A stretch of 64,000 nucleotides of DNA from Rhizobium oryziradicis (GTDB lineage Bacteria > Pseudomonadota > Alphaproteobacteria > Rhizobiales > Rhizobiaceae): assembly GCF_001939045.1 (NCBI RefSeq), contig NZ_MKIM01000033.1:124001-188000 (forward strand), written 5' to 3'. The notes beneath the pieces were generated by a model. It was not told where the DNA came from. It saw only the letters and a list, made by a program, of their open reading frames with translations, and ran no database searches. This document shows, piece after piece, positions 17,898 through 26,425 of the stretch. A program made the translations under genes and the position numbers. Within the stretch, counting starts at the first letter, position 1. Each line of letters starts with the position of its first letter.

Positions 17898-17979
17898 AAA
17901 ATAATTTCATACATGGTGAAATTCTCTGGCAAAAATCCGATTAATATGATGGATTGTCAATCAGTGACGAAAATAATTT
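17898..17979. promoter_or_regulatory. Divergent promoter region with candidate RpiR operator
   Basis: An inverted repeat AATTTCA (17903-17909) / TGAAATT (17917-17923) with a seven-base spacer lies just upstream of the NTF2-like gene. The ten-base sequence AAAATAATTT occurs twice, at 17898-17907 and 17970-17979, one copy near each divergent gene. The RpiR regulator encoded at 18397 is the natural candidate to bind here. Binding is inferred. Confidence 0.5.
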
Positions 17980-17992
17980 ACAAGAGGGTTGC

Positions 17993-18379
17993 ATGACCAT
18001 CAAACGTTATGGCGCAGAAAAAGCGGGCGCGGGCGGGCAGAGGTTGCCGTTTGCGCGGGCGGTAGAGGCCGATGGCTGGCTCTATGTATCCGGGCAGGTC
18101 GCCATGGAAAATGGCGAGATTATCAATGGTGGTATTGTCGAGCAAACACACAAGACCATCGCCAATGTGCTGGAGATTTTGCACGAGGCAGGTTACGGCG
18201 TGGAAGACGTGGTGCGCTGCGGCGTGTGGCTGGATGATCCGCGTGATTTCTGGACCTTCAACAAGATCTATCAGGGCTATTTTGGTGAGCACCCGCCGGC
18301 GCGCGCCTGCGTGCAGGCATCTATGATGGTGGATTGCAAGGTCGAGATTGATTGTGTGGCCTATAAATCCAAGACATAG
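17993..18379 (+). CDS. RidA-family enamine/imine deaminase
   Basis: Small trimeric YjgF/YER057c/UK114 protein (128 aa) that hydrolyses reactive enamines and imines such as 2-aminoacrylate to keto acids and ammonia. It ends with the family pattern RACVQASMMVDCKVEIDCVA, which contains the arginine that holds the substrate carboxylate. The frame is open upstream, but ATG 17993 follows AGAGGG and gives normal length. It is first in a plus-strand set of seven genes (ridA, rpiR, SDR, GH20, M81, MFS, cutC). A D-serine dehydratase-like enzyme encoded on the other side would be a natural source of its substrate. Confidence 0.88.
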   Translation: MTIKRYGAEKAGAGGQRLPFARAVEADGWLYVSGQVAMENGEIINGGIVEQTHKTIANVLEILHEAGYGVEDVVRCGVWLDDPRDFWTFNKIYQGYFGEHPPARACVQASMMVDCKVEIDCVAYKSKT

Positions 18380-18396
18380 GCTGCCGCGAGGAATTT

Positions 18397-19260
18397 ATGG
18401 ATATTTTTGCAACCATTCAGGAGGAGCGCGCGCAGCTGTCGCCGTCGGAGCAGCGCATTGCCGATATCCTTGTGAGTGATCTTGAGTTTGCGGTCCGGGC
18501 GTCGATTGTGGAGTTGGCTGAAAGGGCAAGTGTTTCAGCACCAACCGTGACGCGGTTTTGCCGCCGGTTGGGCTGCCAGAATTTTGCAGATTTCAAAATG
18601 CATCTGGCCAAGACGGCCTATGTGGGCGTGCGCTATCTCAATCCGGAAGCGAAAAGCACCCAGGCAAGCGATGTCGCCGAAGATGTGATCACCAAGGCAC
18701 AGAATGCGCTGTATTTGATGCACCGCGCACTTGATCCCGATGTCTTGGAAAAGGTGGCAGATCGGTTGTCGCGGGCGGAGATGATCTATGCTTTCGGCTC
18801 TGGCGGCAATTCCTCGATGATTGCCATGGAATTGCAAAACCGGCTGTTTCGCCTTGGCTCGCGGGTCACGGCCTGCAATGACCATAATATGCAGTTGATG
18901 ATGACATCGGCGGCGCGCAGCAATGATGTGCTGATTGGCTCGTCCTTTTCGGGCAAAAATCTGGAACTCGTACGCTGCTTTGAACTTGCGCGCGAAAACG
19001 GTATTTCGACAATTGCGCTGACCCAGAGCGATGGCCCGGTGGCCAAGGCGGCCGAGGTGGTGGTCGGCATAGACCTGCCCGAGGGCGATAACATTTTTCG
19101 GCCAACCTCGACGCGGTTTGCCTATCTCGCGGTGATTGATGTGCTGGCCAGTCTCGTGGCTTATCGCAACCGTAAGCTCTCAACGGTGACATTGCGCCAT
19201 ATAAAACAACAGCTTGTAGAACACCGCGATGGCGATGACCGTCAGGTGATGGGAGATTGA
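18397..19260 (+). CDS. MurR/RpiR-family regulator with SIS domain
   Basis: A 287-aa regulator with an N-terminal RpiR helix-turn-helix (about residues 1-77, SVSAPTVTRFCRRLGCQNF) and a C-terminal SIS sugar-phosphate domain (about 120-260, YAFGSGGNSSMIA and IGSSFSGKNLELV). Members sense sugar phosphates, including MurNAc-6-P and amino-sugar phosphates. It starts 17 bases after ridA with GAGGAA before ATG. It likely controls the surrounding divergent sets through the repeat at 17903-17923. The ligand is unknown. Confidence 0.88.
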   Translation: MDIFATIQEERAQLSPSEQRIADILVSDLEFAVRASIVELAERASVSAPTVTRFCRRLGCQNFADFKMHLAKTAYVGVRYLNPEAKSTQASDVAEDVITKAQNALYLMHRALDPDVLEKVADRLSRAEMIYAFGSGGNSSMIAMELQNRLFRLGSRVTACNDHNMQLMMTSAARSNDVLIGSSFSGKNLELVRCFELARENGISTIALTQSDGPVAKAAEVVVGIDLPEGDNIFRPTSTRFAYLAVIDVLASLVAYRNRKLSTVTLRHIKQQLVEHRDGDDRQVMGD

Positions 19261-19261
19261 T

Positions 19262-20038
19262 GTGGTAAAGTCTATCGCGGTGGTGACCGGTGCGGCGGGT
19301 GACATCGGCTTGGCAATTTCCAGCCGCTTGGCCGATAGCCACGACAGTGTGGCCTTGATTGATATGGATGCCACTGCTTTGCAAAAGGCGGTGGCGTCGC
19401 TTGGCTCTGCTGATCGCTTCATTCCCATTGTCTGCGATGTGACCGATGCAAACAGCGTGGCTGAGATGGCAAAAGAGATCGTGACGCTGGGCTTGGTCCA
19501 TACGCTGGTGAACAATGCGGGTGCCGCGCGCGCCGTTTGTCTGCATGATACTGATCAGGCAATCTGGCAGGCAGACAGTGCGTTAAATCTCGAAGCGCCG
19601 TTCATCGTCTTTCGCGCCTTGGAAGAATCGTTGAAGGCATCCAAGGGGTCGGTGGTCAATATAGCCTCCGTCAATGGCATGGCCGTGTTTGGCCATCCCG
19701 CCTATAGCGCCGCAAAGGCAGGCCTTATTCATCTGACCAAGCTGATTGCGGTGGAATATGGCAAGTTTGGCATCCGTGCCAATGCGGTTGCACCCGGCAC
19801 CGTGCGAACCCAGGCTTGGGAAGCGCGCGCAAAGGCAAACCCACAGGTCTTTGAAGAGGTAAAACGCTGGTATGCGTTGCAACGTATTGCCACTGCCGAA
19901 GATGTGGCGAACGCTGTTTTCTTTCTTGCAAGCGATCAGGCCCGTGCCATTACCGGCACATGCCTGCCCGTTGATTGTGGGTTGACGGCTGGACAAACTG
20001 AGCCGGCCCGCACTTTCTCGCAATCCGATCATTACTGA
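19262..20038 (+). CDS. SDR-family oxidoreductase
   Basis: Short-chain dehydrogenase (258 aa) with the cofactor motif TGAAGDIG near the N-terminus, NNAG (about residues 81-84), a catalytic serine in NIASVNG, and the YxxxK pair in YSAAK. It starts with GTG one base after the rpiR stop, with GGGAG six bases upstream, so it is tightly linked to rpiR and the GH20 gene. A sugar or sugar-alcohol substrate is likely from context but cannot be named. Confidence 0.88.
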   Translation: MVKSIAVVTGAAGDIGLAISSRLADSHDSVALIDMDATALQKAVASLGSADRFIPIVCDVTDANSVAEMAKEIVTLGLVHTLVNNAGAARAVCLHDTDQAIWQADSALNLEAPFIVFRALEESLKASKGSVVNIASVNGMAVFGHPAYSAAKAGLIHLTKLIAVEYGKFGIRANAVAPGTVRTQAWEARAKANPQVFEEVKRWYALQRIATAEDVANAVFFLASDQARAITGTCLPVDCGLTAGQTEPARTFSQSDHY

Positions 20039-20058
20039 GTAAAGGCAGGGTTTATCCG

Positions 20059-21978
20059 ATGACTGAAGCTGTTTTTCGTCTTGAAAATGCCTGGCATCCG
20101 ATTGAAGGCGATCCGGCGGGTGGATTGATCTTCTCGCTGATCAATTTAACCGATCAGCCGATGCGTGATTTTAAGCTCGCCTACACCACATTGACACGGG
20201 TGAAGAGTGCCCCAGTGGTCGAGAATGCCGTTTTCATCAAGCGCAATGCAAACTTTCACCAGTTCGCCGCGCCTGCGGGCTTTGTCTTGCCGCCCGGCGG
20301 CGTTTGGCGCTTTACGGTTCAAGGCCTGTGGCGCTCGGCGAAGCATCGCACCGATGGTGCGAAATCGGCTTACATCACTCTGGCGGATGGCCAGCATGTG
20401 CCTGTTGCGGTTGATGATCTGATGCTGGAAGGCAGACATAGCGAGGCAGCACCCGCCTTGTTGCCAAAGGGCGAGGCAAAACAACCGTTTTCCTTGCTGC
20501 CTTGGCCTAAAGCGTCAAATTTGACGGCGGGCGATGACATTCCGGTTGCAATTTTCCCAGCTGATGGCACCGATCTTGCCGATCTCAAGGCCATGCAAGG
20601 CGTCAATCTGCTCTATCGTCGTTTGTTTTCTGTGGCCCATGTGCCGTTTTCGCATGTCGGCGTGCAGCAGGGTGTTCCGCTTGCTTTTATTGCGGATGAG
20701 ACCTTTACGGCTGAAGCCTATTCGTTGACGTTTGGCGAACACATTTCTATGCGCTATGGTGATGCGGCTGGCCGACACTATGGTTTGACGGCTTTGGCGC
20801 AGTTGCTGCATGGGGCGCGGCTTGATCCGGCACAATTTCGCTTCCCGGCATCGGGCGTAATTAACGATGCCCCGCGTTACAATTGGCGCGGCTGCCATCT
20901 GGATGTTTCGCGCCAGTTTTTTCCAACGCCGGATGTGACCCGCCTGCTGGATATTATGGCATGGCTGCGGCTCAATGTGTTCCACTGGCATTTGTCTGAT
21001 GATGAGGCGTGGCGGCTGGAAATCAAGGCCTATCCGCAGCTGACCTCGGTTGGTGTGCTGCGTGGGCCAGACGAGCCGATGTTGCCGCAGCTTGGCAATG
21101 GGGCTGAACCCGTTGGTGGTTTCTACAGTCAGGACGATGTCAGGGCCATTGTGGCACATGCAGCCGCGCTGCACATAGCGGTTTTGCCGGAAATTGACAT
21201 TCCCGGCCACAGCACGGCGATCTTGACGGCTTTGCCGGAACTGGTGGACGGGCAGGAGGCACCCGAAAGCTATCATTCGGTTCAGGGTTACCCCAACAAC
21301 GCGCTCAACCCGGCCATTGAGCAGACCTATGCGTTTTTGGCGCAGGTGTTTGATGAAATGGTGGCGCTGTTTCCATCAAAGCTGATCCATGTTGGTGGTG
21401 ATGAAGTTGCCAACAACACCTGGATGGCGTCACCACTTGCCAAGGCCTTGATGGAAAAAGAAGGTCTGGATGGCACCTTTGGCCTGCAAAGCTATTTTAT
21501 GAAACGTATCCAAAAAATGCTGGCGGATCGTGGTCGTCAATTGGCGGGTTGGGATGAAGTGTCCCACGGCGGTGGCGTGGATGCTGACGGCACCTTGCTG
21601 ATGGCCTGGCAAAAGCCCGAGGTGGGCGTGGCACTGGCTGAGCAAGGCTATGATGTGGTGATGACACCGGGACAGGCCTATTATCTCGATATGGTGCAGG
21701 ATGAAGCATGGCAGGAGCCGGGCGCAAGCTGGGCCGGAACCGTGCCACCCAAGCATACCTATCATTACGAGGCTGTTGGTGAATTTCCCGATGCGCTGAA
21801 GGTGAAAATGCGTGGTGTGCAGGCTTGTATCTGGACCGAAAACTTCCTCAATCGGGATTACTTCAACCATCTCGTTTTTCCGCGCTTGGCAGCCGTTGCC
21901 GAAGCAGCATGGACTCCCAAAGACAACAAAGACTGGTCGCGGTTTTTAGCCATCGCGCCACTTGTTCCCAAGCTTTAA
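20059..21978 (+). CDS. GH20 beta-N-acetylhexosaminidase, apparently cytoplasmic
   Basis: Family 20 glycoside hydrolase (639 aa) that removes terminal GlcNAc or GalNAc. An N-terminal GH20b-like domain precedes the TIM barrel, which has HWHLSDDEAWRLEIKAYP and the catalytic pair D448-E449 in HVGGDEV. No signal peptide is visible (the N-terminus reads MTEAVFRLENAWHPIEG), so it should work in the cytoplasm on imported disaccharides or glyco-conjugates. It would feed GlcNAc to the NagK encoded at 5850. It lies 20 bases after the SDR and 12 bases before the second M81 gene. Confidence 0.93.
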   Translation: MTEAVFRLENAWHPIEGDPAGGLIFSLINLTDQPMRDFKLAYTTLTRVKSAPVVENAVFIKRNANFHQFAAPAGFVLPPGGVWRFTVQGLWRSAKHRTDGAKSAYITLADGQHVPVAVDDLMLEGRHSEAAPALLPKGEAKQPFSLLPWPKASNLTAGDDIPVAIFPADGTDLADLKAMQGVNLLYRRLFSVAHVPFSHVGVQQGVPLAFIADETFTAEAYSLTFGEHISMRYGDAAGRHYGLTALAQLLHGARLDPAQFRFPASGVINDAPRYNWRGCHLDVSRQFFPTPDVTRLLDIMAWLRLNVFHWHLSDDEAWRLEIKAYPQLTSVGVLRGPDEPMLPQLGNGAEPVGGFYSQDDVRAIVAHAAALHIAVLPEIDIPGHSTAILTALPELVDGQEAPESYHSVQGYPNNALNPAIEQTYAFLAQVFDEMVALFPSKLIHVGGDEVANNTWMASPLAKALMEKEGLDGTFGLQSYFMKRIQKMLADRGRQLAGWDEVSHGGGVDADGTLLMAWQKPEVGVALAEQGYDVVMTPGQAYYLDMVQDEAWQEPGASWAGTVPPKHTYHYEAVGEFPDALKVKMRGVQACIWTENFLNRDYFNHLVFPRLAAVAEAAWTPKDNKDWSRFLAIAPLVPKL

Positions 21979-21990
21979 GGATTTGCTCAG

Positions 21991-23433
21991 ATGACATTTC
22001 GCATCGCCATTGGCGGTATTCATACAGAATGCAGCACATCGTCTCCGGTTTTGATGCGCGAGCATGACTTTCGTGTCTTGCGGGGCGAAGACCTGCTGGC
22101 GGCTGACTATTTCAGCTTCATAGCTCAAAGCGAGATTGAGGCCTTGCCCTTGTTGCATGCGCGCGCCGTTCCCGGCGGGCCGGTTTCGCGCGAGACTTAC
22201 GAGGCTTTCAAGGCTGAGTTTCTGGAACGTTTGTCGGCAACGTTGCCATTGGACGGCCTTTACCTTGCCATGCATGGGGCCATGAATGTCGAAGGCATGG
22301 ACGATGCTGAAGGCGATTGGATTTCAGCCGCTCGACATGTCGTTGGTGCCGATTGCCCCATTGCCGCCAGCTATGACCTGCATGGTAATGTCACGCAGAA
22401 GATCATTGATCAGCTGGATATTTTTGCCGGCTATCGCACCGCGCCGCACATTGATGTGCGTGAAACCATGGTGCGGGCCTGGTCCATGCTGTTGCGCGCC
22501 TTGAATAGCGGCGAAATTCCGGGCGTGGTCTGGGCACCTGTGCCGGTCTTGCTGCCGGGTGAACGCACCTCGACCGAAGATGAACCGGCAAAGAGCCTCT
22601 ATGCCCATTTGCCCGGGCATGATCTGCGGGTTGGTGTCTGGGATTCCAATTTGATGGTGGGTTATGTGTGGGCTGATGAACCGCGCGCCACTGCCTGCGC
22701 CGTGGTGACAGGTGTCAACCGAGAGGAAGCGGCAAAGGTGGCGCAAGAGATTGCCCAATCCTATTGGCAGGCGCGCACCGAATTTCAATTCGGCCCTGTG
22801 ACAGGCAGTTTGGATGACATGCTGGATATTGCCGAAAAAGCAGAAACCGGGCCGGTGATTTTGGCCGATTCAGGCGATAACCCCACTGGCGGTGGTGTCG
22901 GTGATCGAGCCGATGTGTTGAGCGCTCTGATTACCCGCAATTTCGAAGGCGCTGTGGTTGGTGGCATTACTGACAAGCCAGCGGTTGATGGCTGCTTTGC
23001 AGCCGGTGAAGGCAACGTGGCTGAGCTGAAAATTGGTGGATCGCTGGACCCCGCAAGCCCCTATGTGAACACGCAAGTGCAAGTGCTGCGGTTGGATACG
23101 GGCGAGGCCGAAAGCGAGCGCCAGGCTGTGGTCAAAATTGGCGGCATCACCGTTATACTGGCGTCCAAACGCAGACCCTATCACAATATCGCAGATTTTA
23201 CCCGCCACGGCATTGACCCAAAAGAAGTGCGCTTGCTGGTGGTCAAATCGGGCTATCTCTCGCCGGAGCTTCAGCCGATCTCCAATCCTAATTTGATGGC
23301 GCTGACCGATGGCGTGATCAATCAGGATATTGAAGCCCTCCCGAGCAAGCGACGCGTGCAGCCGATCTTTCCGTTCAAAAAAGATTTTAATTATCAGGCT
23401 GTCGCCAAATTTTCAGCACGGTGGACAGATTAA
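21991..23433 (+). CDS. M81-family metallopeptidase (MlrC-like), copy 2
   Basis: Second M81 protein of the window (480 aa), with the same two domains. Likely zinc ligands and family histidines are H95 (HGAM), D129 and H131 (DLHGN) and H153 (APHID). It is clearly a paralogue of the 15784 gene product but diverged through much of its length, so the two probably act on different substrates or steps. It starts 12 bases after the hexosaminidase stop, a pairing that suggests one molecule is processed at both a sugar and a peptide-like bond. Confidence 0.87.
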   Translation: MTFRIAIGGIHTECSTSSPVLMREHDFRVLRGEDLLAADYFSFIAQSEIEALPLLHARAVPGGPVSRETYEAFKAEFLERLSATLPLDGLYLAMHGAMNVEGMDDAEGDWISAARHVVGADCPIAASYDLHGNVTQKIIDQLDIFAGYRTAPHIDVRETMVRAWSMLLRALNSGEIPGVVWAPVPVLLPGERTSTEDEPAKSLYAHLPGHDLRVGVWDSNLMVGYVWADEPRATACAVVTGVNREEAAKVAQEIAQSYWQARTEFQFGPVTGSLDDMLDIAEKAETGPVILADSGDNPTGGGVGDRADVLSALITRNFEGAVVGGITDKPAVDGCFAAGEGNVAELKIGGSLDPASPYVNTQVQVLRLDTGEAESERQAVVKIGGITVILASKRRPYHNIADFTRHGIDPKEVRLLVVKSGYLSPELQPISNPNLMALTDGVINQDIEALPSKRRVQPIFPFKKDFNYQAVAKFSARWTD

Positions 23434-23501
23434 CATTCCGCGTCATATCTCTTCGGGTGGCAATTGCCGCCCGCTTCTCTTCTCTTGATGAAAATTGCAA
23501 C

Positions 23502-24713
23502 ATGGTGCCCACCCTATCGGTTATTCTGCACAATCCGGGCGTACGGGTTAGCGCAATTTCCATTTTCTTCTTTGGCTTGACGGGGGCAACAACGGCCCCC
23601 TTCATGTCGTTGATCGGCATTCACGAACTTGGGCTGAGCAATGCCCATTACTCCATGCTGATTTTCGCAGCCTCCTGCATCAATGTCGTGGCCAGCGTGC
23701 TGGTGGGCGCACTTGCAGATAGAATGGGGCATTTTCGCATGCCTATGCTGGTTGTCAGCCTGTTTGGTGTGGTTGGCTATGGGGCGGTCTATCTGGTACC
23801 GCACCAAATGGTGTTTGTGGTTTGTACGTTATGTTGCTTGCCGGTCTTTGGCGCTTTGAATTCGCTGATTTTTGCCAATGTACGAAGCGCGTCCAGCCAT
23901 ATGCCGGTGAGAGATTTGATCGCTGTCAATTCCGGCGTGCGGGCCATTATCTCGGCCTCCTGGGTTCTCGTTCCGGGCGTTGTCGGCTTTATGCTGGCAG
24001 GAAGCCCCAGCATGTTGCCCGCTTTTCTATATGCTTGCCTGGGGGCTTTCGCCTGCTTCTTGCTCTATTCGCTGTTTTTGCCCAAAGCGGAAAGGGGGGC
24101 GAAAGTGGCCTCCAACTCAAAATTTCTGGCCTCGATTTTTGACGTGGCGTCGCCCGGCCTGTTGCTGCGGCTTTTAGCGGTTGCTCTCATTTCCTCAATG
24201 ATGCAGATGAACGGGGTGATTTTGCCGCTGGTTGTGGTTGGTCCAGCCCATGGCACCAATGCCGATGTGGGGGTTCTGGTGGGGATCGTCGCCTTTCTGG
24301 AAATCGTCTTCATCCTGCTTTGGGGATGGGTCGAGCGTCGAAGCTCTTCCGTGCTTATTTTGGCAATTGGTGCGGTGCTCTATTGCGGCTACCTGTTTTT
24401 GTTGGGTTTTGCCACCACACCGTGGCAGGTCTATGTGTTGACGCCGCTGGCGGGGCTTGGCGCTGCCGCGATTATCAGTGTGCCGATCAGCTATCTCCAA
24501 AATCTCATTGCCGATCGGGCCGGGCTTGGCAGCTCGCTGATTGCCGTCAATATGTTTTTGAGCGGTGGCTTGAACTCGCTGGTGTTTGCGCTGGGAACAA
24601 GGGTGAGTGACTATGCCTTTACTGCAAAACTGGGGGCAGGCGTTGGGCTTTTGGGTGTGGTGATGATGATTGTTATGGAAAAGCCGCGGCTGCGGCCAAG
24701 CCGGAGTTTTTAA
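23502..24713 (+). CDS. MFS transporter
   Basis: Major facilitator protein (403 aa) with about twelve membrane segments and the MFS loop motif GALADRMGHFRMP between segments 2 and 3. Its general pattern resembles sugar-efflux (SET-like) members. The frame is open from 23421, but ATG 23502 gives an N-terminus that runs directly into the first membrane segment. It lies between M81 copy 2 and cutC, with one base before cutC. It could export a product or import a substrate of this operon; direction is not readable. Confidence 0.8.
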   Translation: MVPTLSVILHNPGVRVSAISIFFFGLTGATTAPFMSLIGIHELGLSNAHYSMLIFAASCINVVASVLVGALADRMGHFRMPMLVVSLFGVVGYGAVYLVPHQMVFVVCTLCCLPVFGALNSLIFANVRSASSHMPVRDLIAVNSGVRAIISASWVLVPGVVGFMLAGSPSMLPAFLYACLGAFACFLLYSLFLPKAERGAKVASNSKFLASIFDVASPGLLLRLLAVALISSMMQMNGVILPLVVVGPAHGTNADVGVLVGIVAFLEIVFILLWGWVERRSSSVLILAIGAVLYCGYLFLLGFATTPWQVYVLTPLAGLGAAAIISVPISYLQNLIADRAGLGSSLIAVNMFLSGGLNSLVFALGTRVSDYAFTAKLGAGVGLLGVVMMIVMEKPRLRPSRSF

Positions 24714-24714
24714 A

Positions 24715-25467
24715 ATGGCGGATCGACTTCAAACGACCGGCGCGATCCTTGAAATTTGCGTGGATGATGTGGCTGGCATGGAGGCCGCCATCGCGGGTGG
24801 CGCTGACAGGCTGGAGCTTTGTGCCGCATTGGCCTGCGGCGGGTTAACACCATCGCTCGGGCTTATTGAACAGGCAGTACGCGCACCAGTTCCTGTCCAT
24901 GCCATGATCAGGCCGCGATCCGGCTCTTTTGTTTTCAGCCCGGCTGAAGTCCAACTGATGATCAGTGATATTGCGGCGGTTCAACATGTGGGGCTTGCGG
25001 GTGTGGTGCTCGGCGCGTCACTGCCAGATGGCCGGCTGGATTGCCCGGTGCTCGCGCAATTACTTGTTGCATCCGAGGGACTGGATGTGACGTTGCACCG
25101 CGCCTTTGATCTCGTGCCGGATCGCTTGCAGGCCCTTAGAGACGCCGATGCGCTCGGCTTTCGCCGCATTCTCACCTCTGGCGGGCAGAAAAGCGCATCT
25201 GTCGGCATTGAGGCTCTCAAACAGCTTGTATCTGTGTCACAGGGGCGGATTTCCATCATGCCCGGTGGCGGCGTAAACACTGAAAATATTGATCTTTTTG
25301 CCGCCGCTGGCATCACCGAGTTTCACGCATCCGGCAGCCAGCCGGTGCTTGCCGCGCCAAATCTCGTGGAATTTGGCTTTGAGCTGGCTGCCAGCCGGCA
25401 AACCGATGTGCAGACCGTGCGCCTATTGAAGCAGCGTATTTCCGCGCTCTGTGATCGTGATGGATGA
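24715..25467 (+). CDS. cutC: CutC family protein
   Basis: TIM-barrel protein of the CutC family (250 aa), with the conserved N-terminal run EICVDDVAGMEAAIAGGADR and ELCAALACGGLTPS, then HAMIRPRSG and a LTSGG motif. The family was first linked to copper tolerance, but its biochemical role is unsettled. CutC genes often sit in amino-sugar or hexosaminidase loci, as here. ATG 24715 is one base after the MFS stop; the frame is open further upstream, inside the MFS gene. It is the last gene of the ridA-to-cutC set. Confidence 0.88.
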   Translation: MADRLQTTGAILEICVDDVAGMEAAIAGGADRLELCAALACGGLTPSLGLIEQAVRAPVPVHAMIRPRSGSFVFSPAEVQLMISDIAAVQHVGLAGVVLGASLPDGRLDCPVLAQLLVASEGLDVTLHRAFDLVPDRLQALRDADALGFRRILTSGGQKSASVGIEALKQLVSVSQGRISIMPGGGVNTENIDLFAAAGITEFHASGSQPVLAAPNLVEFGFELAASRQTDVQTVRLLKQRISALCDRDG

Positions 25468-25856
25468 AATGCTTTGCGTGTTAAGGCTTTGGTGATTTTA
25501 TATTCATATATCTCTATGCATTCTCAGGTTGATCTCGATCTTTGAATATTGTTCTTTGCAAAAGCCGGTTTTACGTTTTGATGCAGATTATTCACAGTTG
25601 GAATTGTGAATTTTGTTCAGGAAAAAATCTTAAGTAAGCAAAATCGCAAATGTTAAATTAACGATTCTTACGTATTCTACGTTGAAATGTCATGACGATA
25701 AGCACTGCGGCATGGTGCCTTTGGCCAGAGATATTGCGGCCAGCAACATCGGCGTATTGGTTTGAAGGCTTCTCCAGCCCGCGGCAGGGTTGGTCTGATA
25801 ATGAATGATGTTAAGTTAAATGCAGCACCTAAAGGCGAAAGCTGGGAGGAATTTGG
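25468..25856. other. Non-coding stretch before cheW
   Basis: An AT-rich 389-base gap with no convincing gene, terminator or inverted repeat. A 24-codon frame (ATG 25801 to TAG 25873-25875) covers the cheW ribosome-binding site and overlaps the cheW start. It could be a leader peptide, but nothing except its position supports that. Confidence 0.4.
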
Positions 25857-26330
25857 ATGTCGACGGGTTATGTAGGGCAGGGCGAAACCCTGGAGATTAT
25901 TGCATTCCGCCTGCATGAACAGGAGTTTTGCGTCAAGACCACGTCTATTCGTGAGATCCGTGGTTGGGCACCTGTGACCCCAATTCCCCACGCGCCTTAT
26001 GAAGTGATTGGCGTTATGAACCTGCGCGGCACCGTGATTCCAATCGTGGATCTGGCGGTTAAGCTTGGAATGGCCGGAACAGAAGCCAATGTGCGCAGCG
26101 CCATTGTGGTAACGGATGTGAACGGCATGACCATCGGTTTGCTGGTGGACGGCGTATCCGATATTTTGACCGTGCCACTTGATCGCTTGCAGCCACTGCC
26201 TCAGGCAACAGGTCCAAGCTCCGCATTCTCAGACGGCATAATTGCGCAAGGGCAAACGATGATTTGCTTTCTCAACCTTGAGCGCATGTTTGGCGATGAC
26301 GATGCGGCCGACTGGGGTATGGTTGCCTGA
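25857..26330 (+). CDS. cheW: Chemotaxis coupling protein CheW
   Basis: A single CheW domain (157 aa) that links chemoreceptors to the kinase CheA. It shows the usual elements IAFRLHEQEFCVKTTSIREI, PHAPYEVIGVMNLRGTVIPI and the GLLVDGVSDIL segment. GGGAGGA precedes the ATG. No cheA, cheY, cheR, cheB or receptor gene is in the window, so it is an orphan that must work with proteins encoded elsewhere. A terminator follows. Confidence 0.93.
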   Translation: MSTGYVGQGETLEIIAFRLHEQEFCVKTTSIREIRGWAPVTPIPHAPYEVIGVMNLRGTVIPIVDLAVKLGMAGTEANVRSAIVVTDVNGMTIGLLVDGVSDILTVPLDRLQPLPQATGPSSAFSDGIIAQGQTMICFLNLERMFGDDDAADWGMVA

Positions 26331-26366
26331 TCGGGCCATCAACGTTTCAACTGCTGTGAAAATCTC

Positions 26367-26393
26367 AACCCCGACCCGTCACGGCTCGGGGTT
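26367..26393 (+). terminator. Terminator of cheW
   Basis: AACCCCGA (26367-26374) pairs with TCGGGGTT (26386-26393) across an 11-base loop, followed by TCTTGTTG. It lies 37 bases after the cheW stop, between convergent genes. Confidence 0.75.
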
Positions 26394-26425
26394 TCTTGTT
26401 GTGGCACAATCGACGTGCACCGAAT

